Shown: positions 7,245 through 15,619, numbered from the stretch's first letter. The stretch is 20,006 bases of DNA from an uncultured Oscillospiraceae bacterium (GCA_900545655.1 UQZY01000033.1:1-20006); one strand, 5' to 3'. Notes: generated from the letters alone by a model not told the origin. A program made the numbers and translations.

Positions 7245-7961
7245 TTATGACTTTTCGTGCTTTCTGTTTTTGATGAACATATATATACCGACGAAAAGGA
7301 ACGGTGCTACCGGAATAAGAATATACCATGTGCGTGCAAGCACACATATGGTTGTACAGCTTACGACCGTCATTATCAGTATTCCTCGCGGACCTGGCTT
7401 CGGAAGCTTGAAATTCAAAACAAAGAGAACGGCTATGATGATCAGAGAAATCTGATAAAAGGTCGAAAACATCGAGCCTGCGAAATCCTTAAACAAAAAA
7501 AGAACAGGGATAAGCAGGGCAGTGCTTGTTACCGGAAGACCGGTATAAGTGTGGTCGTCATTTTCCGGGTCGCTGCGTCTTTTCATTTCCTCAACATTGA
7601 AATACGCAAGTCTAACAACACCCGCTAAGATAAGTGTGGCGCCTGCAACGGCAGCTAAAATACAATTTCCTCCAAGGCAAAAGCCGAGTGTTGCGGGTAA
7701 AACCGTAAAGCATACAAGGTCGCATAGTGAATCTATCTGCATACCGAAGTTCTTTTCGTCCTCGCTTCTGTTTTTCTTCGTCCTTGCCACACGTCCGTCA
7801 AACATGTCACAGAAGCCGCATATGAGAAGGCAGCCAAGCGGAAAGATGACACTTGAGATGATTTCACCTGTTGCAAAAAGAACGGAAAACACAATTCCCG
7901 TGAAAGCGGAGACAAGCCCCAAATAGGTGAGAATCACCGTATAACTCCAATATCCTATCAA
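7245..7961 (-). CDS. pssA: CDP-alcohol phosphatidyltransferase, probably phosphatidylserine synthase
   Basis: A 238-residue integral membrane enzyme. It shows the CDP-alcohol phosphatidyltransferase signature, with Asp52, Asp55, Gly56, Ala59 and Arg60 in CDMFDGRVAR, then Gly73, Asp77 and Asp81 in FGMQIDSLCD. The insert of charged residues between the two halves and the wording GMQIDSLCD fit PssA-type enzymes, which join CDP-diacylglycerol and L-serine. About six to eight hydrophobic segments are visible. The start is TTG at 7961, with AGGGGGA 6 bases upstream. A promoter lies at 8016-8044. The remnant of cdsA, which made its substrate, lies about 1.2 kb downstream, so this region may once have held a phospholipid-synthesis group. 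No psd gene is adjacent. Confidence 0.85.
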   Translation of the reverse strand: MIGYWSYTVILTYLGLVSAFTGIVFSVLFATGEIISSVIFPLGCLLICGFCDMFDGRVARTKKNRSEDEKNFGMQIDSLCDLVCFTVLPATLGFCLGGNCILAAVAGATLILAGVVRLAYFNVEEMKRRSDPENDDHTYTGLPVTSTALLIPVLFLFKDFAGSMFSTFYQISLIIIAVLFVLNFKLPKPGPRGILIMTVVSCTTICVLARTWYILIPVAPFLFVGIYMFIKNRKHEKS

Positions 7962-8015
7962 AAAAAGTCCCCCTAATATGATAATAACCGAATTTTTCTC
8001 CTAAAAACTTTCAGT

Positions 8016-8044
8016 ATTATACCACAAAGGGGGAAGATAAACAA
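8016..8044 (-). promoter_or_regulatory. Probable promoter of pssA with extended -10
   Basis: Minus strand TTGTTT (8039-8044), 17-base spacer, perfect TATAAT (8016-8021) preceded by TGG, an extended -10 element. It lies between the end of the fused aromatic gene and the pssA start. Confidence 0.6.
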
Positions 8045-8086
8045 TCAGTATATTGGTTATGTTGCCTGTGCTTTTGAGTTGAGACC

Positions 8087-9625
8087 TCAGATATACCTGA
8101 GTATCGCTTTAACGGCATCCTCGATTGCACCGTTATTTTCAATCTCAACGTCTGCGATTTTCTGATAGAGAGGAAGGCGTATTTTTTGCATCTCCTTGAG
8201 GGTTTCGGGACTTTTTGAGAGCGGTCTGTCATCTGTCGGGAGAAGCTCGACATCACGCCTTATGAAAAATATTTTACCGTTTTGTCTTATGGCAGGGTGA
8301 TTCTCGGAATCCAGTACAGCACCGCCGCCGAGGGCAATTATTTTTCCGCTCTTCTTGCAGTGTTTCAGTATTTCTCCGTGCTCAAGCTCACGGAATTTTT
8401 CCTCTCCGTATTTTGTTATTATTTCGGCACAACTTCTTCTGTTTGTTTTTTCTATCTCGGTGTCGATATCTATAACCTCTCTGCCTGTTGCAACGGAAAG
8501 GGCTTTCGCTATTGTGCTTTTACCGCATCCCGGCATCCCCGTAAGGATGATATTTTCCATCTCGCTCTGAAGCTTATTGACAATATCCGCAACAACCGAG
8601 TTTGGAAGCTTGCGGTCAAAGAATATCTCAAAAGACGCCTTTGCCTGCGCAACAAGCATATGAAGTCCGCCTGCATGGGGTATGCCGAGGTTTTCCGCTT
8701 CAAGCAGAAGCCCCGTGAGCTTCGGATTGTATATGATGTCGAGCACGCCCGTAAGCTTTGGAAAACTTTTGAGAGAAACAGGCTTTTTTAGGTTGTCGGG
8801 ATACATGCCGACTGGCGTCGTGTTGACAATGACATCCGTATCAGGGTGAAGTGAAAGGCAGTCATAGTCTATAGGACCGTTTCTCGAGATGACAATTATT
8901 TCAGACGCACCGAGTTCCCTGAGTGCAGCGCAGACTGCCTTTGATGCGCCGCCGGAGCCGAGTACGAGGACCTTTTTACCGTCGATGTTTATCCCGGAGG
9001 CAAACACCATATATTTGAAGCCTTCGATATCTGTGTTATATGCATATAATTTTCCGTCACGCTTAACGATGGTGTTCGCCGCGCCGCAGCTTAAAACGCT
9101 TTCGGAAATTTCTTCACAAAAGGCAAGCACCGCTGTTTTATAGGGAATGGTTACGTTCAGTCCCTGAACGTCGGGGCGGCTTAAGAAGGCTTCAAGGTTC
9201 TCCGGCGGCGTTTCGTGGAGCTTATAATCATATGCAACCTTGCCGACAAGTCCGAGAAGCTGGTGAATTTGTTCTGAATAGCTGTGGGAAAGATGCTGTC
9301 CGAGTAAGCCGTAAATACCGGGCATTTCTTCAACCTGACGCTTTTGCTCCTTATTATACCCGCGTATCCAATGCTCCTGATAGTCTTTTGAAAGTTCAAT
9401 CATTGTTCGGAATAGGGCGGAGGAGTACGCGCCGAATTCACCGCTTTTTGCGGATACATTTTCGATAATCTGCAGCTCGCGTGTTGTATCCTCTATAGGC
9501 ATATTGTTTTCCGCTTTATAAAGGGCAACATCCTCCGAAAGCTTCATTCTTTTAAGAAATGCGTCAAGTATTGTCTTGTCAAGACTGTCGAGTTCGTTGC
9601 GTACATCTTTAAGATCACGGCTCAT
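8087..9625 (-). CDS. Trifunctional chorismate mutase / shikimate dehydrogenase / shikimate kinase fusion
   Basis: One 512-residue reading frame holds three enzyme domains. Residues 1-90 form an AroQ-type chorismate mutase with the expected ligands Arg9, Arg26, Lys37, Asp46, Arg49 and Glu50. Residues about 102-350 form shikimate dehydrogenase (AroE): shikimate-binding SHSYS (113-117), catalytic Lys163 in NVTIPYK and Asp199 in NTDIEG, the NADP loop GSGGAS (223-228), and NTTPVGM (268-274). Residues about 355-512 form shikimate kinase (AroK): Walker A GMPGCGKST (363-371), the DIDTEIE acidic motif (386-392), GGGAV (433-437) and lid Arg467 in DDRPL. All key residues are present, so all three activities look intact. 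It catalyses dehydroshikimate to shikimate to shikimate-3-phosphate, and chorismate to prephenate. ATG at 9625 has AAAGGAG 9 bases upstream. It follows aroC by 374 bases and also has its own promoter. Confidence 0.93.
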   Translation of the reverse strand: MSRDLKDVRNELDSLDKTILDAFLKRMKLSEDVALYKAENNMPIEDTTRELQIIENVSAKSGEFGAYSSALFRTMIELSKDYQEHWIRGYNKEQKRQVEEMPGIYGLLGQHLSHSYSEQIHQLLGLVGKVAYDYKLHETPPENLEAFLSRPDVQGLNVTIPYKTAVLAFCEEISESVLSCGAANTIVKRDGKLYAYNTDIEGFKYMVFASGINIDGKKVLVLGSGGASKAVCAALRELGASEIIVISRNGPIDYDCLSLHPDTDVIVNTTPVGMYPDNLKKPVSLKSFPKLTGVLDIIYNPKLTGLLLEAENLGIPHAGGLHMLVAQAKASFEIFFDRKLPNSVVADIVNKLQSEMENIILTGMPGCGKSTIAKALSVATGREVIDIDTEIEKTNRRSCAEIITKYGEEKFRELEHGEILKHCKKSGKIIALGGGAVLDSENHPAIRQNGKIFFIRRDVELLPTDDRPLSKSPETLKEMQKIRLPLYQKIADVEIENNGAIEDAVKAILRYI

Positions 9626-9736
9626 CTCAGGTTTCTCCTTTAAGCTTCAAAATGGTTTCAAAGTGTTTTCTTCCTCAGGCTACGTTTTTTGTTTATCTCT
9701 TGCTTTTTGCTTTTCTTGTAGCTTATTTCAAAAAAT

Positions 9737-9765
9737 ATTTTAACATCCCGGGGTGCTTCTTTCAA
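9737..9765 (-). promoter_or_regulatory. Internal promoter for the chorismate mutase-AroE-AroK gene
   Basis: Minus strand TTGAAA (9760-9765), 17-base spacer, TAAAAT (9737-9742) with TGT directly before it (extended -10). The predicted 5' leader is about 105 bases. The promoter begins 26 bases after the 17-bp tandem repeat block, so the repeats occupy roughly -60 to -230. Confidence 0.6.
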
Positions 9766-9790
9766 GAAATTAGTAAGCGACAGTAAATCC

Positions 9791-9962
9791 GGTTTTCAAA
9801 TAAACTTGTTATTTCAAATATACCTGCTTTCCAAACATGCTTGCTTTCCAAACATGCTTGCTTTCCAAACATGCTTGCTTTTTGAACATGCTTGCTTTTC
9901 AAATATGCTTACTTTTTGAATATATTTGTTTTCCCAAATATGCCTGTCTTTCGGCAGATTTG
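9791..9962. repeat. About ten tandem copies of a 17-bp unit upstream of the fused gene promoter
   Basis: Units of the type CTTTCCAAACATGCTTG follow head to tail. Three are identical (9827-9843, 9844-9860, 9861-9877). Further diverged 16-18 bp copies lie on both sides: 9791-9808, 9809-9826, 9878-9894, 9895-9911, 9912-9928, 9929-9946 and 9947-9962. Each central unit contains CAAACATGCTTG, a palindrome with one mismatched pair. The 17-bp period is not a multiple of three, which argues against coding. It fills most of the 374-bp gap between aroC and the fused gene. Function is unknown: operator array or slippage-prone repeat. Confidence 0.9.
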
Positions 9963-9999
9963 TTTTTCCTGAATAAGAAAAAAGAAAAATGAAAAATAC

Positions 10000-11109
10000 T
10001 TATAAATCGCAGCCGCTTTCGAGTAATAAATCTGTTATGACAAGTGCCGCCACGGCTTCGACAACGGGAACGGCGCGCGGAACGATACAGGGGTCGTGGC
10101 GACCCTTTATCACTATTTCGGTATTTTCCTTTGTCTTGAGATTTACCGTGTGCTGAGACTTGCTTATTGACGGCGTCGGTTTAAAGTACACTTTAAACGT
10201 GAGAGGCATTCCGGTGGTTATTCCGCCGAGTATACCGCCGTGATGATTTGTTTTTGTTTTTACCTCGCCGTTTTCATAGCAGAATGGGTCGTTATTTTCC
10301 GACCCTTTTAACGCTGCGGCTTCAACACCGTTTCCGGATTCAATTGCCTTTACAGCCGGAATGCCGAACAGGGCAGAGGCAAGTCTGCCCTCGACGCCGT
10401 CAAAGAGCGGACCTCCGAGACCGGCGGGTAAGCCGACTACGGTACATTCCACAACACCTCCGACAGAGTCGGAGTCCGCCGCCGCTTTTTGTATCTCTGC
10501 TTTCATCATTTCACCGGCATTATCATCAATAACCGGAAATTCTTTTTCACCAATTGATTTCAGAAAAGCCCTCGCGGAATCAAGCGTCGGAGGAAGAGCG
10601 GCGGAAAAATCTTTTTCGCAGACCTTTCCTATACTTAAAATATGCGCTCCGACAGTAATCCCTTTTTCGGACAGCAGCGGTAAGCACATCCCTCCGGCAA
10701 CACAAACAGGTGCTGTAAGCCGTCCCGAAAAAGGACCGCCGCCGCTCATGTCTACGGTATCACCGTATTTTATACGGGCAGAGTAGTCGGCGTGTCCCGG
10801 TCTCGGACAGTCCTTGAGATTGTCATAGTCCGAGGAACGGATATTTGTGTTTTTTATAACAGCGCGGATAACTTCTCCGTTTGTAATTCCGTTTTCGTCG
10901 AGTCCCGATTCAAAAATCGGTATATCGGCTTCACTGCGCGGTGTGGAAAACTTATTTTTTCCCGGCTTTCTGCGGTCGAGAAAGTTTTGAAGCTTATGTT
11001 TGTCGATAAATTTGTCTTTTGGAAAACCGTTGATGATAACACCTATTTCCGGTGCATGTGATTCTCCGAAAACACTTATTTTAAGTTTATTACCAAGGCT
11101 TGATAACAT
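10000..11109 (-). CDS. aroC: Chorismate synthase
   Basis: A 369-residue FMN-dependent lyase that converts 5-enolpyruvylshikimate-3-phosphate to chorismate, the branch point of aromatic synthesis. Visible family motifs are GESHAPEIG (15-23), RPGHADY, SGGGPFSGR (a divergent form of the usual SGG-RxSARET block), HHGGILGGITTGMPL, and DPCIVPRAVPVVEA near the C-terminus. ATG at 11109 has GGAGG 8 bases upstream, a better start than the longer frame from 11142. The start overlaps the end of aroA by 20 bases, so translation is probably coupled. After its stop (10000) comes the repeat region rather than an obvious terminator, so read-through into the fused gene is possible. Confidence 0.93.
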   Translation of the reverse strand: MLSSLGNKLKISVFGESHAPEIGVIINGFPKDKFIDKHKLQNFLDRRKPGKNKFSTPRSEADIPIFESGLDENGITNGEVIRAVIKNTNIRSSDYDNLKDCPRPGHADYSARIKYGDTVDMSGGGPFSGRLTAPVCVAGGMCLPLLSEKGITVGAHILSIGKVCEKDFSAALPPTLDSARAFLKSIGEKEFPVIDDNAGEMMKAEIQKAAADSDSVGGVVECTVVGLPAGLGGPLFDGVEGRLASALFGIPAVKAIESGNGVEAAALKGSENNDPFCYENGEVKTKTNHHGGILGGITTGMPLTFKVYFKPTPSISKSQHTVNLKTKENTEIVIKGRHDPCIVPRAVPVVEAVAALVITDLLLESGCDL

Positions 11110-12388
11110 CTGCTTTACCTCCGAGTCGTCGGTATTCGTCAAAAAATGTCGGATATGATTTTTCTATTGCTTCGGCATCCCTTATTATTACGCCGTTTCT
11201 GCAGAAGACACCTGCTGTGGCGGCAGCCATAACCAAGCGGTGGTCATTGTGACTTGATATCGTGCCGCCTGTCAGCGGTATACCGTATACGAGAAGTGCA
11301 TCGTCGCCGTCTTTGTCAAAGGTCTCTTCTGCTTTTCCGCCGAGCTTGTTTATCAACTCGCAAACTGTCGCGAGCCGATTGCTTTCTTTATACTTAAGAC
11401 GCCTGCAGCCTGTAAACAGCGTGTTTCCCTTTGAAAATGCGGCAAGCACGGCGAGCACGGGAACAAGATCCGGTGTGTTTGTTATGTCAATCTCTCTGTC
11501 TCCGTGTGTTTCAAATTCTCTTGAAATTTCCACGATTTTTGAGTCACCCTGAAGAGAATTCATGGAAACACCGTGGATTTGCAGCTGCCCGAGTCCGTCT
11601 GAAACAGTGGAGAGTATATTGCTCTGAAGCTCGGATACGGCAATAAAGGGTGCGGCATTTGACCAGTCACCCTCGCAGAGAATTTTCCCCGGAGACACGT
11701 ATTCGGAGCTTTTCGCCGCAGTATATTCTCTTTCATCTCTTACAAGTATATTTATACCGAATTTTCGCATTGTTTCTATGGTCATATCCACATAAAAATT
11801 TGACTCAAGAGGCGAGGTGAGTGAAATCCTGCTGTCCTTAAGCAGAGGCAGGATAAAAAGAAGCCCGGATACGAATTGTGAGCTTACGTCACCCGGCAAT
11901 GTAAAAACTCCGGCTTTAAGACCGCCTTTAACAATAAGAGAATTATTTGCTTTTTTTATTTTTGCACCGTGCTCTGTGAGTGTATTTATAAGGTCGTCCG
12001 TCGGACGTGACATGAGAGATTCTTTTCCTTTTATGTGTATCTCCGAAAATATACCCTTGCTGCACAGATAGGCGGTAAGGGGAAGAATAAACCGCAGCGT
12101 TGTACCGCTTTCATTGCAGTCGAGAGCAACGGCTTCATCCGTATTTTTTGAAAATCCCGGTCTTACATATGCTCCGTCTGTTATAAATGCAATTTTTGTT
12201 CCGAGAGCCTTAAGGCACAAATACGTTGCAAGAACATCCTTTGAAATTCTTGAATGGCTTTTACCGAATTCAATATCCGTATCCTCTGCGCATAGGGCGG
12301 AGCACATAAGAAGTCTGTGAAGATGCGACTTTGATTCGATAGCGTTGTAGTTGCCGTGAAGAGTGCTTTTTGTGATTGAAATGTCCAT
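11090..12388 (-). CDS. aroA: 3-phosphoshikimate 1-carboxyvinyltransferase (EPSP synthase)
   Basis: A 432-residue two-domain enzyme that transfers enolpyruvate from PEP to shikimate-3-phosphate. The S3P-binding Lys20, Ser21 and Arg25 are in ESKSHLHRLL. ESGTTLRF (93-100) is the counterpart of the PEP-site NAGTA-R loop, here diverged. SSQFVSGLLF, TPDLVPVLAVLAAF with the catalytic Asp, and NDHRLVMA with the C-terminal Arg are all present. The divergent PEP loop is common in clostridial enzymes; glyphosate sensitivity cannot be judged. ATG at 12388 has GGGGTGA a few bases upstream, 13 bases after the aroB stop. It overlaps aroC by 20 bases. Confidence 0.93.
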   Translation of the reverse strand: MDISITKSTLHGNYNAIESKSHLHRLLMCSALCAEDTDIEFGKSHSRISKDVLATYLCLKALGTKIAFITDGAYVRPGFSKNTDEAVALDCNESGTTLRFILPLTAYLCSKGIFSEIHIKGKESLMSRPTDDLINTLTEHGAKIKKANNSLIVKGGLKAGVFTLPGDVSSQFVSGLLFILPLLKDSRISLTSPLESNFYVDMTIETMRKFGINILVRDEREYTAAKSSEYVSPGKILCEGDWSNAAPFIAVSELQSNILSTVSDGLGQLQIHGVSMNSLQGDSKIVEISREFETHGDREIDITNTPDLVPVLAVLAAFSKGNTLFTGCRRLKYKESNRLATVCELINKLGGKAEETFDKDGDDALLVYGIPLTGGTISSHNDHRLVMAAATAGVFCRNGVIIRDAEAIEKSYPTFFDEYRRLGGKADVIKPW

Positions 12389-12401
12389 TTTTCACCCCGA
12401 T

Positions 12402-13562
12402 TTATCCTTTGAGTCCGAGGGATACAAAATTCTCGATTTCCGCAACCGGAATGTCCCTCAAAGTACAACGACCGATTCTTTCGGGTATGACAAGAGAGAT
12501 AACGTCGCCGTTTCTCTTTTTGTCACCGAGCGCATTTTTTGCGATAGCTTTATAGTCGCTTGTCGGAATTATATTTTTGTATCCCTCAAGGTCGGTCGGA
12601 AGGAAAAACTTTCGAAGAAGGGAATTGACCGCTTCCCAAGTGCCTTTTTCGGTGTATCCGAGCGCTTCGGAGCCCTTTGTAATGATTGACATACCGAGTG
12701 AAACCGCACATCCGTGGGTCAACTTGAAAGAACTCATTTTTTCAAGAGAATGGCCGATTGTGTGACCGAGATTGAGCATTTTTCTCTCCCCGTTGTCAAA
12801 CTCGTCGGCGACAACATAATCCGCTTTTATTTTAACGGACTCTGCGATTATCTCCGGAAGGTAATCCTCAAGAGCCGAATAGATACTATCTTTATCGTCT
12901 TTGTCCGAAATACTTATCTCATTAAACAATTCAAGTATTCTTCCTCCGCGCAGAACCGCATATTTTATGCACTCCGCCATTCCGTCGATAAGGGTGTCGC
13001 ACGGCAGGGTTTTCAGAGTCTCGGTGTCACAGATAGCGGTAAGGGGTTGGAGAAATGCGCCTGCAAGGTTCTTTCCGCTTCTCAGGTCTATAGCGGTTTT
13101 CCCGCCGACAGATGAATCCACGGCAGCAAGGAGAGTGGTGGGAATCTGAATAAAATCTATTCCTCTGAGAAATGTCGCCGCGGCAAAGCCCGAGATATCT
13201 CCAACGACACCGCCGCCAAGGGCAACGATACAGTCCGACCGTGTGATTTCATTTTCGGCGAGAAAGTTCCATATACTTTCAAGCGTGTCTGCGTTTTTGG
13301 ATTTTTCCCCGGCATCAAAAACAAAGGATACCGCAGTGAAACCCTCGTCGATTAAAGAACGGCATACTCTGTCAAGGTAGAGCGGCGCAACATTTGAATC
13401 GCTTATAACCGCGATTTTTTTGCCGTATGCGGTTTTTGTCTTTCCCGTTCCCGAGAGAGTTTCCGAAATAAGCGCACCTGCACGGTCAATAAGGTCCGTT
13501 CCGATATGTACCGTGTATTCATTGGAAGTACGTACATCAACATCCGTTATGAGATTCATCAT
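12402..13562 (-). CDS. aroB: 3-dehydroquinate synthase
   Basis: A 386-residue NAD- and metal-dependent enzyme that cyclises DAHP to 3-dehydroquinate. The NAD-binding and active-site blocks are clear: GGGVVGDISGF (116-126), PTTLLAAVDSSVGGKTAID (141-159), MAECIKYAVLRGG, and the metal-binding His residues in LNLGHTIGHSLEKM. The start is ATGATG at 13562/13559. The first ATG overlaps the tyrA stop (ATGA), and GGGTG lies just upstream, which points to coupled translation. The family length is about 350-390, so it is complete. Confidence 0.95.
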   Translation of the reverse strand: MMNLITDVDVRTSNEYTVHIGTDLIDRAGALISETLSGTGKTKTAYGKKIAVISDSNVAPLYLDRVCRSLIDEGFTAVSFVFDAGEKSKNADTLESIWNFLAENEITRSDCIVALGGGVVGDISGFAAATFLRGIDFIQIPTTLLAAVDSSVGGKTAIDLRSGKNLAGAFLQPLTAICDTETLKTLPCDTLIDGMAECIKYAVLRGGRILELFNEISISDKDDKDSIYSALEDYLPEIIAESVKIKADYVVADEFDNGERKMLNLGHTIGHSLEKMSSFKLTHGCAVSLGMSIITKGSEALGYTEKGTWEAVNSLLRKFFLPTDLEGYKNIIPTSDYKAIAKNALGDKKRNGDVISLVIPERIGRCTLRDIPVAEIENFVSLGLKG

Positions 13563-14416
13563 TCACACCCGTCTTTATCATTGAGTTTTTTAATAAGACC
13601 GTCCTCGAGCAGGCTGTAAAGTCCCTTCTCGTCATCAGCCTCCAGCGCGTCCAGGTAATCGGTAAGATTTTTTATAAGCTCGTGAAGCTCTGCGCAAAGG
13701 TTGTCACGGTTGTCAAGAAAAAGCTCTGTCCACATGGCGGGGTCAAGTCTTGCGACTCTTGTCATATCCTTATAGCTGCCCGCGGAAAAGCCCATGTGTT
13801 TTTGCGAGGTCGGGGATTTTATATATGCGCTTGAGGTGATATGGGCAAGCTGCGATGTATAAGATATGATTTGATCGTGCTCCTCCTTGGTGGTAAACAC
13901 AACCGTTCCGAAGCCTATACGGAGAAAAAAGGACTTAAGAGCGTCGAGGCAGTTTATATTGGTTTCCTTTTGAGGAACTAAAATCATTGAGGCTCCGTTA
14001 AAAAGAGACGGCTCGGCATTTACAAAACCGGAAACCTCTTTTCCTGCCATAGGGTGTCCGCCTACATACGGAAAGCCGTAGTTCTTTGATACGGGAATGA
14101 GCTTATCCATAACTACACGCTTTATTCCGCAAAGGTCACAGAGAATGGTGTCTTTGCCAAAATATTTCGCATTTTCGCATACCCAGTTTATGAGCCTCTG
14201 CGGTGTGAGGGCTACCATAAGGAGGTCACATTCTCTGAGCTTTTCTTTTGTAAGCATACCCTTTATACTTCCCGACATGACAGCCATGTTCATTACTTCA
14301 TTGTTTATGTCAAAGCCGAAAACGGCAGCACCGGTATGCTCTGAAACTGCCTTTGCCATAGAACCGCCTATGAGTCCCAGACCGACAATACCGACGGTTT
14401 TAATATCTGTATTCAT
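13559..14416 (-). CDS. tyrA: Prephenate dehydrogenase
   Basis: A 285-residue NAD(P)-dependent oxidoreductase that converts prephenate to 4-hydroxyphenylpyruvate, the committed step to tyrosine. It has the Rossmann motif GLGLIGGS (12-19), GGHPMAGKE (119-127, with His121) and SQLAHI (188-193, with His192), then GSYKDMTRVA. It lacks the C-terminal ACT regulatory domain found in some Bacillus enzymes. Feedback by tyrosine may therefore act elsewhere, for example on DAHP synthase or through the Tyr leader. ATG at 14416 has GGAAGGA upstream, 12 bases after the DAHP synthase stop. Its substrate would be supplied by the mutase domain of the fused protein in the same cluster. Confidence 0.93.
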   Translation of the reverse strand: MNTDIKTVGIVGLGLIGGSMAKAVSEHTGAAVFGFDINNEVMNMAVMSGSIKGMLTKEKLRECDLLMVALTPQRLINWVCENAKYFGKDTILCDLCGIKRVVMDKLIPVSKNYGFPYVGGHPMAGKEVSGFVNAEPSLFNGASMILVPQKETNINCLDALKSFFLRIGFGTVVFTTKEEHDQIISYTSQLAHITSSAYIKSPTSQKHMGFSAGSYKDMTRVARLDPAMWTELFLDNRDNLCAELHELIKNLTDYLDALEADDEKGLYSLLEDGLIKKLNDKDGCE

Positions 14417-14428
14417 TTTTATCCTTCC

Positions 14429-15430
14429 TTAAGAAACTACCTTATGTATCTCCGCACATTTCTTTGCCACGGCGTCAAACTCCTCGGGGCGAAGGCACTG
14501 CGGACCGTCAGAAAGTGCGTGCGGAGGGTCATTGTGTACCTCGATTATAAGTCCGTCACAGCCCGCCGCAACACCCGCATAGGAGAGAGGAGCAACAAGT
14601 TCGGATTTTCCTCCGGAATGGCTCGGGTCGATAACTATCGGAAGATGTGTAAGCTTTTTGAGAACCGGAACAGCCGCAATGTCGAGGGTATTTCTTGTAT
14701 AGGTCTCAAATGTGCGTATTCCGCGTTCACAGAGAATAACCTGCTTGTTTCCTCCGGACATAATGTACTCCGCACTCATGAGAAGCTCTTCATACGTTGC
14801 CGAAAGACCTCTTTTTAAAAGTATCGGTTTATCAATCTGTCCGAGAACCTTCAGAAGCTCAAAATTCTGCATATTTCTTGCGCCGACCTGAATGATATCC
14901 ACTTCCTTGAAAAGCTGGAGCTGTGAGATATCCATTATTTCGGTGATTATCGGAAGTCCCGTTGCTTCCCGTGCTTCAAGAAGAAGCTCAATTCCGTCCG
15001 CACGCAGCCCCTGGAAGGAGTAGGGGGATGTACGCGGCTTGAAAGCACCGCCTCTTAGAATTGTGGCACCGCTTTCTTTAACTGCTTTTGCAATCCCGAT
15101 GATTTGTTCCTTTGATTCAACCGAGCAAGGACCGGCAATGAGCGTAAGATTTCCGCCTCCGATTTTTGTTCCCGCTACCTCAATAACGGTATCCTTCGGA
15201 TGAAATTTTCTGTTTGCTTTTTTATAAGGCTCCTGAATCCGTTTTACGTTTTCAACGATATCCAGTGCTGAAATGAGGTCTATGTCAACCTGTGTTGTGT
15301 CCCCGACAAGACCCCAGATAGTTTGGTGCATACCCTTTGATTCGTGTATCTGAAGACCTTTATCCGTAATCCAGTTACGGAGACTTTGCAGTTGTTCTTT
15401 ATTCGGGTTTTCCTTTAAGATGATTACCAT
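14429..15430 (-). CDS. aroF: 3-deoxy-7-phosphoheptulonate (DAHP) synthase, type I-beta with N-terminal regulatory domain
   Basis: A 333-residue enzyme that condenses PEP and erythrose-4-phosphate in the first step of the shikimate pathway. Residues 1-75 form a ferredoxin-like extension, as in Thermotoga-type DAHP synthases, where it mediates Tyr/Phe feedback. The catalytic barrel shows GPCSVES (100-106; Cys102 metal ligand), KPRTSPYSFQG (131-141), GARNMQN (183-189), KRG (206-208) and DPSHSGG (268-274; His271). ATG at 15430 follows GGTAGGAAA. The attenuator terminator ends 17 bases upstream, so this is the first structural gene controlled by the tyrosine leader. It is the entry enzyme of the cluster, the logical control point. 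Confidence 0.95.
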   Translation of the reverse strand: MVIILKENPNKEQLQSLRNWITDKGLQIHESKGMHQTIWGLVGDTTQVDIDLISALDIVENVKRIQEPYKKANRKFHPKDTVIEVAGTKIGGGNLTLIAGPCSVESKEQIIGIAKAVKESGATILRGGAFKPRTSPYSFQGLRADGIELLLEAREATGLPIITEIMDISQLQLFKEVDIIQVGARNMQNFELLKVLGQIDKPILLKRGLSATYEELLMSAEYIMSGGNKQVILCERGIRTFETYTRNTLDIAAVPVLKKLTHLPIVIDPSHSGGKSELVAPLSYAGVAAGCDGLIIEVHNDPPHALSDGPQCLRPEEFDAVAKKCAEIHKVVS

Positions 15431-15447
15431 ATTTGTTTCCTACCTTC

Positions 15448-15485
15448 AAAAAAAATAGACCTCACAGCCGGTTGACTGTGAGGTC
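15448..15485 (-). terminator. Attenuator terminator upstream of DAHP synthase
   Basis: On the minus strand GACCTCACAG/CTGTGAGGTC (15476-15485 and 15458-15467) forms a perfect 10-bp stem with an 8-base loop. TA and a run of eight T (15448-15455) follow. It sits between the leader peptide stop (15524) and the DAHP synthase start (15430), so it would stop transcription before the first structural gene unless disrupted. Confidence 0.9.
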
Positions 15486-15590
15486 GCAAAATCATTTCTA
15501 CAAAAAAGCCGTAGTCTCCTGCGTTAACTCTCTTTTTCAGCCACACCGAAATAAGCCTTGCCATAGTAGTAGGCATAGCTTACGTAACGG
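15478..15590 (-). promoter_or_regulatory. Putative attenuator pairing regions 1:2 and 2:3 (antiterminator)
   Basis: Within the leader RNA, a hairpin (15546-15590) can form around the Tyr codons: CCG/CGG, TAAGC/GCTTA and TGCC/GGCA, 12 pairs with internal loops. The segment just after the last Tyr/Phe codons (15533-15546; GTGTGGCTGAAAAA in RNA sense) can instead pair with the upstream arm of the terminator (15478-15491), 11 of 14 positions including one wobble. A ribosome stalled on Tyr codons would block the first hairpin and favour the second, allowing read-through. Pairings were found by eye; no energies were computed. Confidence 0.55.
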
Positions 15591-15619
15591 TATTCAACTG
15601 TGAGAGTTCTTTTAGTCAT
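15524..15619 (-). CDS. Tyrosine-rich leader peptide of the aromatic amino acid operon
   Basis: A 31-residue reading frame that a length cut-off would miss. It has Tyr at positions 10, 12, 15, 17, 18, 19 and 23 and Phe at 24; the core reads EYRYVSYAYYYGKAYFG. AAGGAG (15629-15634) lies 9 bases before the ATG, a good ribosome site, and a promoter lies about 30 bases upstream of that site. It ends with TAA at 15524, followed 38 bases later by the attenuator stem. No protein function is expected. Like TrpL or PheL, translation speed through the Tyr run would report charged tRNA-Tyr and set transcription of DAHP synthase, tyrA and the genes beyond. The seven Tyr codons (22% of the peptide) are far above chance, and match an operon that makes the tyrosine precursor. 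Confidence 0.88.
   Translation of the reverse strand: MTKRTLTVEYRYVSYAYYYGKAYFGVAEKES

Noticed and set aside
8282..8791. Open frame of 169 codons on the plus strand inside the fused aromatic gene
   Set aside because: Antisense to well-conserved AroE/AroK domains; no ribosome site or recognisable motif.
9791..9962. CRISPR-like array
   Set aside because: Repeats are directly adjacent without unique spacers and only 17 bp long; no cas genes nearby. It is a simple tandem repeat.
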